Shown one piece after another: positions 9,490-17,920 of a stretch of DNA of 59,572 bases. Position 1 is the first letter of the stretch. Every line of letters starts with the position of its first letter. Under the pieces are notes generated by a model. The model made no database searches and had not been told where the DNA came from. It saw only the letters and a list, made by a program, of their open reading frames with translations. The translations under genes and the position numbers were made by a program. Origin of the DNA: Prevotella sp. (GTDB taxonomy: Bacteria; Bacteroidota; Bacteroidia; Bacteroidales; Bacteroidaceae); NCBI GenBank assembly GCA_022775985.1, contig JALFIM010000137.1, positions 1 to 59,572 of the forward strand, written 5' to 3'.

Positions 9490-11067
9490 TCACTCCACTC
9501 TTTTCCAGCCCAACAGTCCCTTTCCTTCCTCATCCAGTTCGATGCCGAGTCCGATGACATGCCGCTTGTCGGCCTTGAATGGCTCCAGATACCGGCGGTC
9601 AAGTATTTGGGTGGTTGCGGCATCCTTGCCGCCGTTATTGCGCAGCTTCAGCTCTATAACGTAGACATATCGTGAGGTCTGCACCGTCATGTCGATGCAG
9701 CCGGTGGCAATCATCTTCTCCACTTCCACCTTCAGACCTATGGCATTGAGGATAGTGCTGATAATGAGGCGGTAGCGTTCCTCCATGCCCATAGACGCGA
9801 GTTTCCTGTTGCTGTATGGCACATCGGCGACAAGGGCCTTCAAGGCTTTCATCGCCTCATCTACGTTGCCAATCAGGAGCATCTTCAGCATAAGGCTCTG
9901 TGTGGAGATGACTTGCGACCTCGTGCGGAGGGTAAGGGCGGGCACGACGAGTTTGCAGAGAGCTTGTCTCACCTCCTCATTCGGGAAGCCCAAAGTGTAC
10001 ACTCCGCCCTCATATTCTTTTATGGTAAGGTAGCCAGACTGATAGAGGAACAGTTCGGCACCGCCATCGCTCACATCGCAAGTCTCCAATGTGGTGCTGT
10101 CGATGTAGCAGTTATCGAAATACTCAAGAGACACATCGAGGTTGTCAACAAACTTTGGAAGCAAGGACGTGGCACCCGACGCAGCCCAAAAATTACTTAT
10201 CTTCGATTGGTCTAAAGCGTTGACAAGACTGAACGGGTTGTATATATCCACCATGTTGTCACAACAGAAGTGATAACCATCATAGTAATTTTTAAGACGG
10301 TCGTGTGTCTCCCCGATAGTCCAATCGTTACGGATAGCCATTCGCTCCAGTTCCGGCTTGAAGTTATCGCTTATTTCCTTTTCCGTTATGCCACAGATGG
10401 CGGCATATTCCGGCAGGAAACTGATATTGGTGAGGTTGTTAAGCACGGAGAACAGGGATATCTGTGTGAACTTGGTGATGCCCGTGATGAACACAAACTG
10501 CTCATACTCGTCATCCGCTTTCAATATCGCGAACACCTCCCTGTACGTTTCCGTACACTCATCGTGCTGTGGCGTGTTCCAGGAGTGCTGAAGCGGAGCG
10601 TCATACTCATCGATAAGTATGGCGACCCTCAACCCTGCCTGCTTGTTGGCCGTGGTGATGATGGAATGAAAACGGTCGGCAAGCTGGGCTGTAGGCTCGG
10701 GAGTGATGGAATATTTCTCCTCATACTCCTTGAAACGCAGATTCAGATACGAGCGCAGAGTGTCGGCATTGGCTCCTCCACGGCTCATGTCAAGCCGAAT
10801 GACAGGATATTGTTTCCAGTCATTCTCAAGCTGCATTATCTTCAGTCCCTCGAAGAGGTCTCTGCGTCCTTCAAGATACATCTGCAGCGTATCTACAAGG
10901 ACAGACTTGCCGAAACGGCGCGGACGGCTCAAGTAGTTGTACTTGTTGCCGTTGTTCACCAGTTGCCAAATGATATCGCTTTTGTCTACATAGAGATACC
11001 CTTCTTCTCTTATCACCTTGAACGACTGTATGCCAGCCGGTAACCTGCGCTTCTTGATGCCTGCCAT
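9490..11067 (-). CDS. AAA-ATPase-like protein with C-terminal PD-(D/E)XK nuclease domain (DUF1703 type)
   Basis: A 525-residue protein of the AAA-ATPase_like plus PDDEXK_9 architecture, abundant and multi-copy in Bacteroidales. A P-loop-like segment YLSRPRRFGKSVL lies at ~45-57, a Walker B with aspartates in ILIDEYDAPLQ at ~150-160, and a sensor-like VFITGITKF at ~197-205. The C-terminal nuclease core shows D in 'GCIDMTVQTSRYVYVIELKL' and the ExK pair (IELKL) at ~475. The family's function is undecided. Copy 2 of the dispersed repeat lies directly upstream of the ATG. Confidence 0.85.
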   Translation of the reverse strand: MAGIKKRRLPAGIQSFKVIREEGYLYVDKSDIIWQLVNNGNKYNYLSRPRRFGKSVLVDTLQMYLEGRRDLFEGLKIMQLENDWKQYPVIRLDMSRGGANADTLRSYLNLRFKEYEEKYSITPEPTAQLADRFHSIITTANKQAGLRVAILIDEYDAPLQHSWNTPQHDECTETYREVFAILKADDEYEQFVFITGITKFTQISLFSVLNNLTNISFLPEYAAICGITEKEISDNFKPELERMAIRNDWTIGETHDRLKNYYDGYHFCCDNMVDIYNPFSLVNALDQSKISNFWAASGATSLLPKFVDNLDVSLEYFDNCYIDSTTLETCDVSDGGAELFLYQSGYLTIKEYEGGVYTLGFPNEEVRQALCKLVVPALTLRTRSQVISTQSLMLKMLLIGNVDEAMKALKALVADVPYSNRKLASMGMEERYRLIISTILNAIGLKVEVEKMIATGCIDMTVQTSRYVYVIELKLRNNGGKDAATTQILDRRYLEPFKADKRHVIGLGIELDEEGKGLLGWKRVE

Positions 11068-11082
11068 ATCTTATTCTCCTAT

Positions 11083-11162
11083 TTTTTATAAAATAAGCTG
11101 CGGCTCGGCAATAGGAGCAAACTCCACCAGCCTCGCACTTGCATTATCTTGGTGCGAAGATA
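11083..11162 (-). repeat. Dispersed intergenic repeat, copy 2
   Basis: On the minus strand it reads AAGATAATGCAAGTGCGAG … CCTATTGCCGAGCCGCAGC and ends in TTATTTTATA, matching copy 1 (180-250) and copy 3 (32097-32172). It occupies the leader of the ATPase/PD-(D/E)XK gene. TATCTTCG at 11153-11160 is one base off the -7 consensus and could be the promoter. Confidence 0.6.
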
Positions 11163-11329
11163 CAACGAAATTCCCGAATTGCCAAACTTTTATCTCTCAA
11201 TATAACGTTGCCAGGTAAGCTGGCGACTTCGCTTCGCGCAACAAAAAGACAAACAACATGGCATTATTTGGTGCACCAATGTCTTTAACCGCCACAGTAG
11301 AAATACAAAACGACCCATTTCGCAGTGTG

Positions 11330-11364
11330 ATTCGGCCCATTTCGCAGTGTGAAATGGGCCGAAT
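11330..11364. repeat. Perfect 14-bp stem hairpin (REP-like unit)
   Basis: ATTCGGCCCATTTC pairs perfectly with GAAATGGGCCGAAT around the loop GCAGTGT. The half-unit CCCATTTCGCAGTGTGA also occurs just before it (11314-11330), and a shorter relative (AAATAGGCCGTTT) follows. A diverged form of the same word set lies at 45841-45920. It sits in the 424-bp gap between the ATPase gene and GH78. Confidence 0.6.
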
Positions 11365-11491
11365 TGCGCCGCAAAATAGGCCGTTTTTACAACATGCTGT
11401 ATATCAATATATTACAGATACAAAACGTTTACGCGTCAGCAGATGGTATAACGAACGAAAAGGATGCGCCACCAACGACTGACGGCATGTC

Positions 11492-14224
11492 TCAGAGCGT
11501 CACCTCGAAGCGGTACTCGCCCGACTGCAAGGTGTAGCGTCCTACGGCGGCAGAGGCACCATCGGCGGCCACGCCACGGGCCTTCAATGCCTCCACCCCA
11601 CTCTCGCGCACTGCCGATGATGCCTTCACGTCTGGCAACGCCACGGTGGCGGAACAGCCAACGGGCACCTTCACGCGAAGCTCATAGCCTGTGGCGGTGC
11701 GGCTCCACGCTGACGACAACTGGCCATAGGGCGTATCGAGGGAGCAGGAGGCGTGGTCGAGACCGCGCGGCATGAGCGGACTCACGGTGAAATGCTTGTA
11801 GGCAGGAGTGGCCTCATCGGCATTCACGCCGCACAATGAGCGGTAGAACCACACCAGACCGCCGCCGAACATCGGGTGGTTGTGCGAGTCCTTGCCGTCC
11901 CACCGCTCCCACGTGGTGGTGCTGCCCTGTGCTATCCAGTGGCCGTAGCTGGGATATGTAGTCTTACTGAGCATCTCGTAGGCCAGGTCGTTAAGGCCAT
12001 TGTGCGCGAGGGTCTCAAACAGGAACTGCGTGCCGAAGATACCCGTCATCAGATGGTTGTCGTGCGACGCTATCTCATCGCGCAGCGACTGCACGACACG
12101 CTGGCGCATGTCGCCATCGAGCCCCATGACGAGTGCGAACACATCCGAGCCGCCACGGCCGAAGGAACCTTTCTGCGCGTCGTAGAACTTGCGTATGAAC
12201 GCCGCGCGTATGTCGGCGCACTGCTGCTCAAGGCGTGCGGCATCGGCATCGCGGCCGAGTGCGCGTGCGGCCTTGGCGGTGAGCTGCGTGCAGCGCCACC
12301 AGTAGAAGGTATGCACTAACTCATCGTCGGGCATCTCGAAAGGCTGGCACCACTCGCCGAGGTTCATCCAGTAGTTCTTCTCGCCTCCGCGCGGCTCCTC
12401 ACTGCGCATGGTGCCGTCGGGCGTGCGCCACGTGGCCATATAGTCGAGGTGACGCATCATCACGTCGTAGCTGTCGGCGAGCATGCGCTTGTCGCCATAG
12501 TGCAGATAGTACTCCCACGGCATGATGTTGACGGCCGCGCCCCATGGCACTCCGCCGCCACAGGCCGGCTGCCAGGGGGCGGCATTGGGCACGTAGCCAG
12601 TGGCAGGGAGCTGCGCGTCGAGCATGTCGTGAATCCACTTGCCGTAGAACGAGCGCGTGTCGAGGCTGTGCATCACCATGACGCTGCTCACCTGACCATC
12701 CCCCGTGTAGGCCGAACGCTCACGGTGCGGACAGTCGCTCGCCACGGAGCCATGCATGTTGTCGAGCTGCGTGCGGAGCCATATATCGTATATCTTGTTG
12801 AGCAGGTCATTGGAGCACTCGAATGTCGAGGCCCTCTCCACGGCTGAGTGTACCACCTCGGCACGCAGGTTGCGGGCCTCAAGCTGTCCGTGCCAGCCGC
12901 TCACGATGGCCTTGCGGAACACATACCACGTGAAGCGCGTGGCATACGACTCATCGCCGCTGCCGTCGGCCACATACACGCTGCGGCCATTGGGCGACTC
13001 ACTCTCGTATGCCACCATGAGCGTGTCGCCGCGCTGCGCGTCGATGCCGCTCAGACGCACCCATCCCGACACCTCCTCGCCGAAGTCTACCTCATAGCGT
13101 CCGTCGCCCATGGGGCGGATGCTCACAGGCTCTATGCGCCTCACCACGCGGTCGGCAGGGCCGTCCTGTGCCTTCATGGCACCCGTGGGAGCCTGACGCA
13201 GGGCTACTGGCCGCCAGCCGGCAGAGGTGTCATGCGCCGTAGCCCAGCCGGGCATGGCACGCGAGGCATCGTATATCTCGCCGCCATAGATGTCGTTGAA
13301 GCGTATGGCACTCTCATGAGCCTGCCACGACTGGTCGCTGACGATGGTCTGGTGCGTGCCGTCGGTGTAGGTTATCTCTATCTGCCCTATGAAACGCGGC
13401 GAGCCGAAGCCCGCCACCCAGTGCTTCACCGAGTTGAAGAAGCCGTTGCCGAGGATGCAGCCCACGGCATTGTCGCCCGTCCGCAACAGGCTGGTGATGT
13501 CGTAGCCCACGTACATCACGCGGTAGCGGCTGAAGTCGGACAGTATGGGTATGACCTTGTCGTCAAGGCCATCGCGGTGCGAGTAGTTGGTCTGGTTGGG
13601 CGAGAGCACGTCGTCGCTCACATTGCGGCCGTTGACATACAGCTCAAAATAGCCGAGGCCCGAGACGAACGCCTTGGCCGAGGCCACCTTCTTGCCGATA
13701 CGGAACGTCTTGCGCAGCAGCGGCGCAGGGCACAGCGTGCAGGAGTCAGCGGTCTGTCGGGCCGCCTCACCGTCCCACGGAGCACCTATCCACTGTGCTT
13801 TCCACTCACTGGGCGTGAGTATGCCCATAGTCCACTTGGCAGGAGCACTCCATGCCGAAGCCTTGCCGTCCTTGTCCCACACGCGCACGCGCCAATAGTA
13901 AGTGGTAGCTGTGCGCAGCGGTGCACCGCCATATTCTATATAAGGGGCAGCCTCTGCCGTGGTGCGGCCGCTGTCCCACACATCGGGTTTGCCCTTGAGG
14001 AGCCTCAGCGACGTGGCCACACACACCTGATAGGCGGTCTGACGCTCGCCGCGCACGGCCGCGTTACGGGCCACGACGCTCCATCCGAGACGTGGCGACG
14101 TGGCATCCACCGCCCCGGGATTGTCCTGATACTCGCACAGCAGATGCCCCACCGTGAGGTTGGCGGCACGCACACATACCGCGTAAAATGCCGACAGGGC
14201 CAATAGGAGGATGATTTTTCTCAT
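11492..14224 (-). CDS. Alpha-L-rhamnosidase, GH78
   Basis: A 910-residue secreted enzyme with an N-terminal signal peptide (MRKIILLLALSAFYAVCVRA). The order of parts is typical of GH78: beta-sandwich domains (~25-380, including 'VSGLGYFELYVNGRNVSDDVLSPNQTNY'), then the (alpha/alpha)6 catalytic barrel starting near 'YDIWLRTQLDNMHGSVASDCPHRERSAYTGDGQ', where the DCPxRE…GD(G/A)Q block carries the proposed catalytic acid residues, and a C-terminal beta domain (VSPLMPRGLDHASCSLDTPYG). It would release alpha-L-rhamnose by inversion, probably in the periplasm. It is last in a row of four minus-strand glycosidase genes. Confidence 0.92.
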   Translation of the reverse strand: MRKIILLLALSAFYAVCVRAANLTVGHLLCEYQDNPGAVDATSPRLGWSVVARNAAVRGERQTAYQVCVATSLRLLKGKPDVWDSGRTTAEAAPYIEYGGAPLRTATTYYWRVRVWDKDGKASAWSAPAKWTMGILTPSEWKAQWIGAPWDGEAARQTADSCTLCPAPLLRKTFRIGKKVASAKAFVSGLGYFELYVNGRNVSDDVLSPNQTNYSHRDGLDDKVIPILSDFSRYRVMYVGYDITSLLRTGDNAVGCILGNGFFNSVKHWVAGFGSPRFIGQIEITYTDGTHQTIVSDQSWQAHESAIRFNDIYGGEIYDASRAMPGWATAHDTSAGWRPVALRQAPTGAMKAQDGPADRVVRRIEPVSIRPMGDGRYEVDFGEEVSGWVRLSGIDAQRGDTLMVAYESESPNGRSVYVADGSGDESYATRFTWYVFRKAIVSGWHGQLEARNLRAEVVHSAVERASTFECSNDLLNKIYDIWLRTQLDNMHGSVASDCPHRERSAYTGDGQVSSVMVMHSLDTRSFYGKWIHDMLDAQLPATGYVPNAAPWQPACGGGVPWGAAVNIMPWEYYLHYGDKRMLADSYDVMMRHLDYMATWRTPDGTMRSEEPRGGEKNYWMNLGEWCQPFEMPDDELVHTFYWWRCTQLTAKAARALGRDADAARLEQQCADIRAAFIRKFYDAQKGSFGRGGSDVFALVMGLDGDMRQRVVQSLRDEIASHDNHLMTGIFGTQFLFETLAHNGLNDLAYEMLSKTTYPSYGHWIAQGSTTTWERWDGKDSHNHPMFGGGLVWFYRSLCGVNADEATPAYKHFTVSPLMPRGLDHASCSLDTPYGQLSSAWSRTATGYELRVKVPVGCSATVALPDVKASSAVRESGVEALKARGVAADGASAAVGRYTLQSGEYRFEVTL

Positions 14225-14270
14225 TATAATAAGTACACAGAATTAGTTTTATATTAAAGCATTCTTCTTA

Positions 14271-14497
14271 TTTATCATGTCAAGAATTAGAGAGACAACG
14301 TTCGGCGAAAGCCAATCAGAGAATTTTTCCCCATCACAGAGATTATCAAGAATTTGAGAAACAATGTTCGACGAAAGCCAATTACAGTAGCAGCCATGCC
14401 GTTACATTTTCTCTGTTTCTTGATTCTATACTCATAGAGCAACGTTCTTGTGAAAAGGAAAATTCTCCAACTCCCTAATTCTTGACATAAAATAAAT
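14271..14497. repeat. MITE-like element with terminal inverted repeats and an internal direct repeat
   Basis: TGTCAAGAATTAGAGAG (14279-14295) is mirrored by CTCCCTAATTCTTGACA (14471-14487), 16 of 17 positions pairing, with AT-rich TTTAT sequence outside each arm. Inside, TCAAGAATT(A/T)GAGA…ACAA(C/T)GTTCG(G/A)CGAAAGCC occurs twice (14280-14321 and 14346-14386), 66 bp apart. There is no coding capacity. It separates the GH78 and GH106 genes. Confidence 0.5.
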
Positions 14498-14545
14498 ATG
14501 ATTATCTACACATGAAAGGAGGCTGTGCCCATAAGGCAAAGCTCC

Positions 14546-17500
14546 TTAGAGGTCTAAGCTCTCCACCACCACGGGGCCTACGAGTCCCGACTTCTGGAGC
14601 GGCGACTTGGAAGTCCATGGATTGGTGGGGCTCCATGTCGGACGCTCATCGGCAGGCAGATGAGCATCGCCTATGAGCCGGTTGACCCATGTATTGACCA
14701 CCTCTATCTCCACGCTGTTGTCGCCCTTGCGCACGGCATGGCTTATGTCCACACGGTAAGGAGCCGTCCACACGCCGCCTACATACTGGCCGTTGACCTT
14801 AATCTTGGCCATGGCGGTCACGTCGCCGAGGTTGAGGAACAGCTTGCCCTTAGGCTTGGAGGCGAGATTGAAGCTGTTGGTGTACACTATGGTGCCCGAG
14901 TAGTAGCGTATGCTGTCGTTGGTGCTCTTGCTGAGATCCTCAAGCGCATCCATCTTCACGGCATTGTGAGGGCCGCGCATCTTGGCATCGAAAGCGGCAG
15001 TCCAGCCGCCGTCGAGCGTGGCCACGGTGCGTGCGTCGGGGAAGTTGGGCTTGCCAGTGGCAGCCTTGCCGCCCTCTGCGGCAAACACCACGAGCACGCT
15101 CTCCAGCGGCTGCAGCTTCATGGGCACGGCAGTGGTGGCGGCAGTCTGGGTGAACTGCCCGAGCTGACGTGTCACACCCGTAGTAGGCTCCCACAGCTCA
15201 GGCTGACGGCCCGCGCTGCGGAACGTGGCAGTGAAGCTGATGGGCTCCGTAGACTGGTTGGCCACGAAGTATATGTCGAGATATCCAGACTGGCGGTGCG
15301 AGTAAGCCACGGGAGCATCGCCGCTCACGGCGCAGTCGGGCACGCAGCCTACCTTGGCCAGTGCCTCCTCCATGGTGACTCCGCACATCACCGTACCCTT
15401 GCCGAAAGTGCGTGCCTTGACCTGCTTGCCGTCTACGTTGCCCCACACCTCGTCAGCCAGCGTGCGCACCTTGTCGTCGCACTGAGGATAGCCCTCGAGC
15501 GAGGGTGAGCGGTCGGGACGTGAGCCTATGATGACACCGCCGTCGGCGACGAGCTGCCGTATCTTGGCCATAAGCTCAGGACGCATGGTGGTGAGCGGCG
15601 GCAACACCATCATACGGTACGACGTGCCGTGAGGAAGCGTGAGCAGACCGTTCTTCACGGTCATGTCGCGGATGATGACCTCGGCATTGATATAGTCGAA
15701 CTGGTAACCCTTGGGCAGCTCTGGCGACACGAGTCCCGTCATCTTCGGGGCATCCTCGCCTATGAAGTAGCACACGTCGGCTACGTTGACACCCTGCTGC
15801 AGCATGAGGTTGCAACGTTTCAGATACGTGGTGAAGAGGTCGAGCTGCGGATACCACGTGTTGTTGCGGTTGAACTCGTTGCTGTATGGGGCATTGAGAC
15901 CCGGCAGCTTGTATTCAGGCTTCTGCGATATGACCACATGCAGCAGCGTGTTGTTGATGCCCTCAGCGAAGAAACGGTCGCCGCGCTGCTTCATGAGGTT
16001 GGGATAACGGCGGTAGGCATCGCCGCCGCATGTGAACGACTCCGACGACACCTTCTGCTTGCCGTAGATGTGGGCGCACGATGATGCGGCGCGGTTCTCC
16101 ACGTTGCCGAGCTCGCCCTCGCTCCAGAACTCGCCGGCCACCTCGTCAGACTGTCCGCCATACTGCAGGAACTCGCCCATGAAGCCCCAGTGTCCGTAGT
16201 TCTCAAGCCATGTGGTCATGCCGTCGTTGTGGCTCAGGCGTGCCAGCTCGCCTATGTGGTCGTAGGCCAGACGGTCGGCCACGAAGCGGCGCATGTCCCA
16301 AAGGAATCGGTCGGAGGCATCCTCCGAGCCCACCACCACGCCGTCGTAGACGGGCAGGAAGGGCAACGCGCTGTAACCGTAGCGCTGCTTGAAGGAGTCG
16401 AGGAAGTCGTCAGTGAAATTCTGGCCGCCCACCTCGTAGCTGTCGGCCACCACCACCTTCCACGTCTTGCGGTCGGCTGCCGGTATGCGGCGCAGTATCT
16501 CGCCCACGAAAGCATCGTAGTGGCTCTTGAGATGCGTCTTGCTGAGCTTGTCTATTTCCAGTCCGAGCCCGTCGCTCAGGGCCGGGCCGTTGGTGGTATA
16601 TGTAGGAAGCATGCCATAGCGCACTATGCGCCAGTCGCCGGCCGGGGCATCCCACGTCACCACATCGCCCTTGAGACACGACGTGATGTCGCGCACCTGA
16701 TTCTGCGCCACCACCAACGACGGGTCGTCCACGGCAGGCTGCACGGGCCACTGATACTCCTTCCAGTAGGGCAGCGGGCTGTGGTACATCTTGGCGAGGG
16801 TCTTGTCGGCATAGCTCTCCACCATGGGGGCGGCAGACATCACCACCTCCTTGAGGGCCGTGCCTGCCGATATGTCGCTCAGCACGAGCTTGAACTCCTT
16901 GCCTGTGGTGGCCTCCACCGACTCCACTACGGGAGCGTAAGGCACGAAGCCTGTATTGAGCGCGGCGTTGACACGGTTTACAGTAAAGTTCTTCAGTTCA
17001 CGCCACGTGCCATTCTCCCTCACGCTGACAGACGCCTTGGCCGACATGGTGTGGTCAGCAAGCTCCAGACGCAGTGCCCTGAGGGTGAAGGCCGACGACG
17101 GCTCGAAGTGTATCTCCACACTGCCACCCTTGTCAAACGTGCACGTCGTGGCCTCATCGCCGTCAAAGAGGTTCTTCACGCCCGAGGCATAGGCCGTGGA
17201 CGTAATCTTGCAGTTGGCGCTGCTGAGACGCATGCTCGCACCGTCGTGGGCGGGGAACGCCAGCACCCGCACGTCCTGGAAGTCGGCACTGGGAGCCTTG
17301 AGCGTAGCGGTGACACTGCCTCCGCCATGCACCGTGGTACCCACGGAACTGATGCGGCGCATAGACTGCGACGGCTTCACCCATGGGCCACCGGCCTGGC
17401 TCCATCCCGGAGAGTTGAAGATACCTATCTCGATGTTCAGCTCCGTGGCCTTCTTGAGGGCCGCGTGCATGATGTCCCACCACTCATCAGAGAATATTTT

Positions 17501-17779
17501 CACGTCGCCCGTGGGGGCCTCATTGGGCGGAAGGCCGATGTTGGCGATGAAAGCGCGGTTGATGCCGGCCTTCTTCATGGCCTCAAGGTCGGCTATCACG
17601 CCGGCCTTGGAGATGTTACCCGATATCCAATGCCAGTAGGCACTGGTCTGTACGGAGTCAGGTACTACGGCGAATCCGCTCTTCAGACTCGCATAGCCAG
17701 CGGCCTCTTCTCCACCCTTGCATCCCATGAGCAAAGGCAATGAGAGAATGGCAGACAAAAGAATGGCAGTTTTTCTCAT
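14546..17779 (-). CDS. GH106-type alpha-L-rhamnosidase, lipoprotein
   Basis: A 1077-residue lipoprotein (lipobox LLMGC, Cys19). The start of the mature protein (…VQTSAYWHWISGNISKAGVIADLEAMKKAGINRAFIANIG…, ~43-82) and 'GIFNSPGWSQAGGPWVKPSQSMRR' (~119-142) are the hallmark of the GH106 family, as is 'YFIGEDAP' in the C-terminal half. A carbohydrate-binding beta-sandwich lies at the C-terminus (…LFLNLGDVTAMAKIKVNGQYVGGVWTAPYRVDI…). GH106 enzymes remove alpha-L-rhamnose by inversion. With GH78 next door, the locus holds two rhamnosidase types, probably for different linkages. Confidence 0.9.
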   Translation of the reverse strand: MRKTAILLSAILSLPLLMGCKGGEEAAGYASLKSGFAVVPDSVQTSAYWHWISGNISKAGVIADLEAMKKAGINRAFIANIGLPPNEAPTGDVKIFSDEWWDIMHAALKKATELNIEIGIFNSPGWSQAGGPWVKPSQSMRRISSVGTTVHGGGSVTATLKAPSADFQDVRVLAFPAHDGASMRLSSANCKITSTAYASGVKNLFDGDEATTCTFDKGGSVEIHFEPSSAFTLRALRLELADHTMSAKASVSVRENGTWRELKNFTVNRVNAALNTGFVPYAPVVESVEATTGKEFKLVLSDISAGTALKEVVMSAAPMVESYADKTLAKMYHSPLPYWKEYQWPVQPAVDDPSLVVAQNQVRDITSCLKGDVVTWDAPAGDWRIVRYGMLPTYTTNGPALSDGLGLEIDKLSKTHLKSHYDAFVGEILRRIPAADRKTWKVVVADSYEVGGQNFTDDFLDSFKQRYGYSALPFLPVYDGVVVGSEDASDRFLWDMRRFVADRLAYDHIGELARLSHNDGMTTWLENYGHWGFMGEFLQYGGQSDEVAGEFWSEGELGNVENRAASSCAHIYGKQKVSSESFTCGGDAYRRYPNLMKQRGDRFFAEGINNTLLHVVISQKPEYKLPGLNAPYSNEFNRNNTWYPQLDLFTTYLKRCNLMLQQGVNVADVCYFIGEDAPKMTGLVSPELPKGYQFDYINAEVIIRDMTVKNGLLTLPHGTSYRMMVLPPLTTMRPELMAKIRQLVADGGVIIGSRPDRSPSLEGYPQCDDKVRTLADEVWGNVDGKQVKARTFGKGTVMCGVTMEEALAKVGCVPDCAVSGDAPVAYSHRQSGYLDIYFVANQSTEPISFTATFRSAGRQPELWEPTTGVTRQLGQFTQTAATTAVPMKLQPLESVLVVFAAEGGKAATGKPNFPDARTVATLDGGWTAAFDAKMRGPHNAVKMDALEDLSKSTNDSIRYYSGTIVYTNSFNLASKPKGKLFLNLGDVTAMAKIKVNGQYVGGVWTAPYRVDISHAVRKGDNSVEIEVVNTWVNRLIGDAHLPADERPTWSPTNPWTSKSPLQKSGLVGPVVVESLDL

Positions 17780-17920
17780 AATCTGTAATAATGTATGTTT
17801 TTGACATGGCCGCAGGCCTCACCGCTATAAGGCAATCGCCGTCATGGCGCATGAGGTCTGCGGGACCATAAAGGTTTTATAAAGGTTTAATATATATTCT
17901 ATGACTTGTGGTGTCTACCG

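Noticed and set aside
12848..14206. Long plus-strand open frame (452 codons) opposite GH78
   Set aside because: It is the antisense shadow of a high-GC gene with clear GH78 motifs, and its translation is rich in His/Arg/Val with no domain. The same holds for 16190-17743 (+) and 26288-27391 (-).
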